Source: Paractinoplanes polyasparticus (lineage in GTDB: Bacteria; Actinomycetota; Actinomycetes; Mycobacteriales; Micromonosporaceae). Taken from it: a stretch of DNA of 64,000 nucleotides. The stretch covers positions 1 to 64,000 of the forward strand of contig NZ_JAHWFK010000061.1 in NCBI RefSeq assembly GCF_019710575.1. Direction: 5' to 3'. A program made the translations under genes and the position numbers. Of the stretch, positions 60,854 to 64,000 are shown one piece after another (position 1 is the first letter of the stretch; each line of letters starts with the position of its first letter). The notes under the pieces are model-generated. The model made no database searches. It was not told the origin of the DNA and saw only the letters and a program-made list of their open reading frames with translations.

Positions 60854-61606
60854 GTGCGGAAGATCAGTCTGATCGGGATCGGCGCGGGCGACCCGGACCA
60901 CCTCACCCTGCAAGCGGCCAAGGCCATCGGGCGCACCGATGTGTTCTTCCTGCTCGACAAGGGTGAGCTCAAACAGAGCATGATCGACCTGCGGGAGCGG
61001 ATCATCCGCGGCTACTCCAAGCCGACCCGCCGCATGGTCACCGGCCGCGACCCCGACCGCGACCGCACCCCCGCCGACTACGAGGGCACGGTCGGGGACT
61101 GGCGGCACCGCCGGGCCCTGGTCGTCGAGGAGCTGCTGGTCGAGCACCTGCGCGAGGGCGAGACCGGCTCCTTCCTGGTGTGGGGCGACCCTTCCCTGTA
61201 CGACTCGTCGATGGCCATCCTCGACGAGGTGCTCGCCCGGGGGACCATCGAGTTCGAGTACGAGGTGATCCCCGGCATCAGCAGCGTGTCGGCGCTCGCC
61301 GCGAAACACCGGGTGCCGCTGAACCGCGTCGGCCGGCCGTACCAGGTGACGACCGGCCGACGGCTCGCCGAGGGCTGGCCCGAGGGCGTCGACGACGTCG
61401 TCGTCATGCTCGACGCCCAGCAGGCCTTCACGGCATACCCCGACGTGGACATCTTCTGGGGCGCCTACGTGGGCACGGCCGACGAGATCCTCCGCTCCGG
61501 CCGCGTGTCCGAGGTCGCCGACGACATCGTGAAGACCCGCTCCGACGCCCGTGACCAACATGGCTGGATCATGGACACGTACCTGTTGCGCCGCCCACAG
61601 CAGTAG
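60854..61606 (+). CDS. cobF: Precorrin-6A synthase (deacetylating)
   Basis: A 250-residue SAM-dependent methylase of aerobic cobalamin synthesis; it methylates C1 and releases acetate from precorrin-5. RKISLIGIGAGDPDHLTLQAAKAI opens it, and SFLVWGDPSLYDSSMAIL, YEVIPGISSVSALAAKHRVPLNRVG and HGWIMDTYLLRR complete it. GTG at 60854 gives the family-like start VRKIS. GTGs at 60833 and 60848 are also possible. It is separated by 26 kb from the other cob genes and has no riboswitch of its own in the 70 bases upstream. Its 3' end overlaps the convergent MFS gene by 38 bases. Confidence 0.92.
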   Translation: MRKISLIGIGAGDPDHLTLQAAKAIGRTDVFFLLDKGELKQSMIDLRERIIRGYSKPTRRMVTGRDPDRDRTPADYEGTVGDWRHRRALVVEELLVEHLREGETGSFLVWGDPSLYDSSMAILDEVLARGTIEFEYEVIPGISSVSALAAKHRVPLNRVGRPYQVTTGRRLAEGWPEGVDDVVVMLDAQQAFTAYPDVDIFWGAYVGTADEILRSGRVSEVADDIVKTRSDARDQHGWIMDTYLLRRPQQ

Positions 61607-62816
61607 CTGCGACAGCTTCCGGCCGCGGTTCCGGGGAGCGTTTCGCGGCCAGGGCGAACAGAGCCACGGCGGGCAGCACGAAAAGTCCCGCCACCGAGAT
61701 GCCGGCCCCGATCGTGCGGCGCTGAGCCACGAAGCCGGCCGGCGGGCCACCCGCGACCTGACCGAGCGCGTCGGCCTGCGACACGATCGAGAAGATGGTC
61801 GCCCGCGATCCGGGTGCGGTCGCCGAGACCAGCCAGACGTTGAGCACCGGCTGTGCCGAGTCGCGCATCAGGCGTACGCCCAGATAGAGCCCGACCGCCA
61901 CCCACCAGTGACCGGCCCAGCCGAGGCCGATCATGCCGAAAGCCGTCAGCGCCTGAACGGCGGCCAGCACGCGGCCGACGCGCTGGGGGCGCACGGCGTC
62001 GATCCATCGGCCCGCCAGTCCGGTGACCACGATCGACCCCAGCGCGGCGGTCATCGCGAGACCGCCGAAGACCAGCTCGACCGGATGCCCGCCGAGGAAC
62101 GGCAGCAGGAACGGCTGGCTCAGCCGGTCGAAGCCCTCGCTGCTCATGCCCGCGAAAAGAGTGGCGCCGAGGATGGCGGCGAGGACCGCGCTGTGCCGCA
62201 CGGTCCGCACCCCGTCGACCACCTGACGGTGCATCGACCGCCACGAGCCGACCGGCGCCGGACTCCAGTTGTCCTCGGTCATGACAACCACCAGCAGTAC
62301 GCCGAGACCCAGCGTGACGACCCCACCGGCCACGATGGGCAGGGCCGGCGCGATCGCCGTGAGCCCGACGGCAGCGACGATGCCGAACAGCCGACCCGCC
62401 TGACCGATCTGACCACCGCGTACGAAAGCGTTGGTCACCCGGTCCGGGCCTATCTCGTCGGCGGCCCAGGCCTCCTCGGCCCCGTCGACGCAGACCACGC
62501 CGATCGACCAGATCACGGTGCCGGCGAGAATCGCGGCGTACACCGGGAACAGGCCCCAGACGATCAGCCCGACCCCCATCAGCAGGTAGCCGACGATGAC
62601 ACTGAGCCGGCGACTGTACCGGTCGGCGATCACCCCCGTCGGCACCTGCGCGACGAAGCACACGGCTTCCATCAGCGTGCCGACGAGGACGAGCTGAAGC
62701 GGCGACAGCCCGACGACGGTCGCCTGATAGATGAGATTGAGAGTGAAGGCGGTGGTCGACGCGAACGAGCCGACACCACAGACAAGCAGATAAAGACGAT
62801 AGGACGACATGCGCAA
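61569..62816 (-). CDS. MFS transporter (drug-efflux-like)
   Basis: A 415-residue protein with about twelve helices in two halves. GVIADRYSRRLSVIVGYLLMG is the MFS loop-2/3 signature, and GRWIDAVRPQRVGRVLAAV its repeat in the second half. TFAGMSSEGFDRLSQPFLLP and YLGVRLMRDSAQPVLNVWL resemble multidrug or unknown-substrate MFS members of actinobacteria. ATG at 62816 or 62810 (MRM) can start it. It is convergent with cobF, overlapping 38 bases. Substrate unknown. Confidence 0.88.
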   Translation of the reverse strand: MRMSSYRLYLLVCGVGSFASTTAFTLNLIYQATVVGLSPLQLVLVGTLMEAVCFVAQVPTGVIADRYSRRLSVIVGYLLMGVGLIVWGLFPVYAAILAGTVIWSIGVVCVDGAEEAWAADEIGPDRVTNAFVRGGQIGQAGRLFGIVAAVGLTAIAPALPIVAGGVVTLGLGVLLVVVMTEDNWSPAPVGSWRSMHRQVVDGVRTVRHSAVLAAILGATLFAGMSSEGFDRLSQPFLLPFLGGHPVELVFGGLAMTAALGSIVVTGLAGRWIDAVRPQRVGRVLAAVQALTAFGMIGLGWAGHWWVAVGLYLGVRLMRDSAQPVLNVWLVSATAPGSRATIFSIVSQADALGQVAGGPPAGFVAQRRTIGAGISVAGLFVLPAVALFALAAKRSPEPRPEAVAATAVGGATGTCP

Positions 62817-63007
62817 GTACTCCGGAATCGAGAAGTCGATCCGGTGCCGGGTTGGTTCGCTGCTGTTAGAGGGTCATCAGCCCGCAGTGTTCACAGGGCA
62901 CCGGACGAACGAAGCGATGCCACGCGCAGTTGTCATGCCGCCATGCTGCGGATCGACGTGCGCTCCGTCAACCGCTTTACCGTGCGTTGTGCATTGCGGG
63001 CCCATGG

Positions 63008-64000
63008 TCAGGGGTGGGCGGGGCGGCGGAACAGGTGGGGGGCCGTGGAGAGGCCGGCCCAGAGCATCAGGGTGACTGTGCCCAGGATCAGGGCTGAGGC
63101 GCTGGCGGCGACGCCGATGGCGGAGGTGGCCACGACCATGGGGAGCAGGCGCACCGACAGCGCGCCGCCCATCGCTCGTACCGAGGCGCTGTAGGCCAGG
63201 TCCCGGGTGACGGATTCGGGTCGGGCTTCGGCGGCTACGCGGGCGTCCATGTCGCCTTCAAAGGCTGTTTGGCTCAGGCCGGCTGCGAACTGGGCCAGCA
63301 GCACCATGGGGGCGTAGACCGGGGCCAGGATCCAGCCGGCGAGCATGCCGAGACCCCACAGGCACCAGCGCAGCACGGCTGGAAGTCGCAGGCGGCTCAG
63401 GACGGCGACCGCGCGGGTGGCCAGCAGGGTGCCGAGACAGAAGGCGATCGCGGAGACGGCTACCCAGTTGTGGCCGTGGAGTTCGGCTACCACCGGTACG
63501 GCGAGCAGCGTCGGGCCGGAGGCGAGCACCATGACGCCGGCTCCGGCGACCAACATGCGCAGCTGGGGGACCTGCCATCCGGCCGCGGACGACGGTGATG
63601 CGGCGGCGTGCCGCCAGCGCGCCGGCATGGTTCTGGCCGCCCGGCGCCCGCCGCGCCGCGCGGCGTCGGCCGGAGGGGTGGTGGCGGTCGCGCGGGCTGC
63701 GGCCGAGAGCGCGCCCGTCTGGGCCTGCGCCGGCAGCGGGACGGCGAGCGTGCGGGTGGGGGACGGGCGGGGGGTGATGCGGGCCCGGCGGGCGACCAGC
63801 ACCGTCGGCAGCAGGGAGCCCAGGTAGACGACGAAGACCGCGATCAGCAGCCAGCCCGTGGGATAGCCGAGCGTGCCCGTCGGCAGCAGGGCCGCGAGGG
63901 CTGTGCCGGCGGCTTCGACACCGGCGATGGCCACCGCGTAGCGGGTCATCGAGCGGGCCGAAGCGTCCACCGCGGACACCTCGGCGCGCATGCCGGCGAA
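63008..64000 (-). CDS. MFS-like membrane protein, N-terminus beyond window
   Basis: An open frame runs off the right edge; at least 330 residues are visible. An ATG at 63991 is in frame, but sequence continues upstream, and only eight or nine helices are present, fewer than the twelve of a complete MFS. A helix pair is followed by a long polar linker (about 70-140, rich in Arg, Ala and Thr) and then five or six more helices (LRMLVAGAGVMVLASGPTLL, VLRWCLWGLGMLAGWILAPVYAP, MVVATSAIGVAASASALILG). This is consistent with the second half of an MFS permease preceded by the central loop. Substrate unknown. Confidence 0.7.
   Translation of the reverse strand, partial: FAGMRAEVSAVDASARSMTRYAVAIAGVEAAGTALAALLPTGTLGYPTGWLLIAVFVVYLGSLLPTVLVARRARITPRPSPTRTLAVPLPAQAQTGALSAAARATATTPPADAARRGGRRAARTMPARWRHAAASPSSAAGWQVPQLRMLVAGAGVMVLASGPTLLAVPVVAELHGHNWVAVSAIAFCLGTLLATRAVAVLSRLRLPAVLRWCLWGLGMLAGWILAPVYAPMVLLAQFAAGLSQTAFEGDMDARVAAEARPESVTRDLAYSASVRAMGGALSVRLLPMVVATSAIGVAASASALILGTVTLMLWAGLSTAPHLFRRPAHP

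Noticed and set aside
62817..63007. Possible small gene between the two MFS genes
   Set aside because: The plus-strand frame here shows no family features or ribosome site; only about 190 bases of intergenic DNA.

Overview
The window is very GC-rich DNA with strong G/C preference at third codon positions, frequent GTG and TTG starts, and several promoters sitting directly on start codons (leaderless mRNAs). It also has an actinobacterial-type SOS box, an iron box, an LAXTG-type sortase signal, a CobIJ fusion and an F420-type oxidoreductase family. Together these point to a filamentous soil actinobacterium. The gene style resembles Micromonosporaceae (for example Actinoplanes), but the species cannot be fixed from the sequence alone.

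Layout. 0-5.5 kb: the tail of a possible insertion sequence, an iron-regulated siderophore-interacting protein with an MFS partner, a sortase-anchored repeat protein, a wrecked TetR gene and a glycerophosphodiesterase. 5.7-16 kb: a choline/glycine-betaine block. It holds a GMC oxidoreductase, an OpuA/ProU-type importer with a double permease, a dimethylglycine oxidase-like protein, a monomeric sarcosine oxidase-like protein and a Rieske betaine demethylase-like protein. Together they outline import and stepwise demethylation of betaine to glycine. 16-25 kb: a secreted lectin-like protein, then seven tightly overlapping genes for building and exporting a glycan (GT2, GT4, GT-C-like membrane protein, membrane protein of unknown role, flippase, GT4, GT4), ending tail to tail with a secreted GH5-like hydrolase.

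26.9-34.3 kb: aerobic cobalamin genes. cobG-cobH-cobIJ run left. The cobaltochelatase gene cobN runs right behind a cobalamin riboswitch. cobF lies apart at 60.9 kb. 34.3-38.4 kb: a NarL-type two-component pair and two hypothetical genes. 38.4-41.3 kb: a DUF4062-STAND ATPase-TPR protein, the best candidate for an immune-like system here. 41.5-46.1 kb: a 58-residue protein gene, then a GH16 glucanase, a discoidin-DUF1996 protein and a LacI regulator. Two near-identical palindromes flank the GH16 promoter.

46.1-51.2 kb: small housekeeping or unknown genes (SDR, TPR protein, lipoprotein, 27-residue membrane peptide, internally duplicated DUF6766-type protein, DnaK-like protein, LLM oxidoreductase). 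51.8-58.6 kb: a complete oligopeptide/dipeptide ABC importer in unusual gene order, followed by a translationally adjacent membrane-anchored carbohydrate-binding protein. 58.6-64 kb: Hsp20, cupin, an SOS-controlled DNA polymerase IV, cobF and two MFS-type proteins, the last cut by the window edge. No rRNA, tRNA, CRISPR array or prophage was seen.
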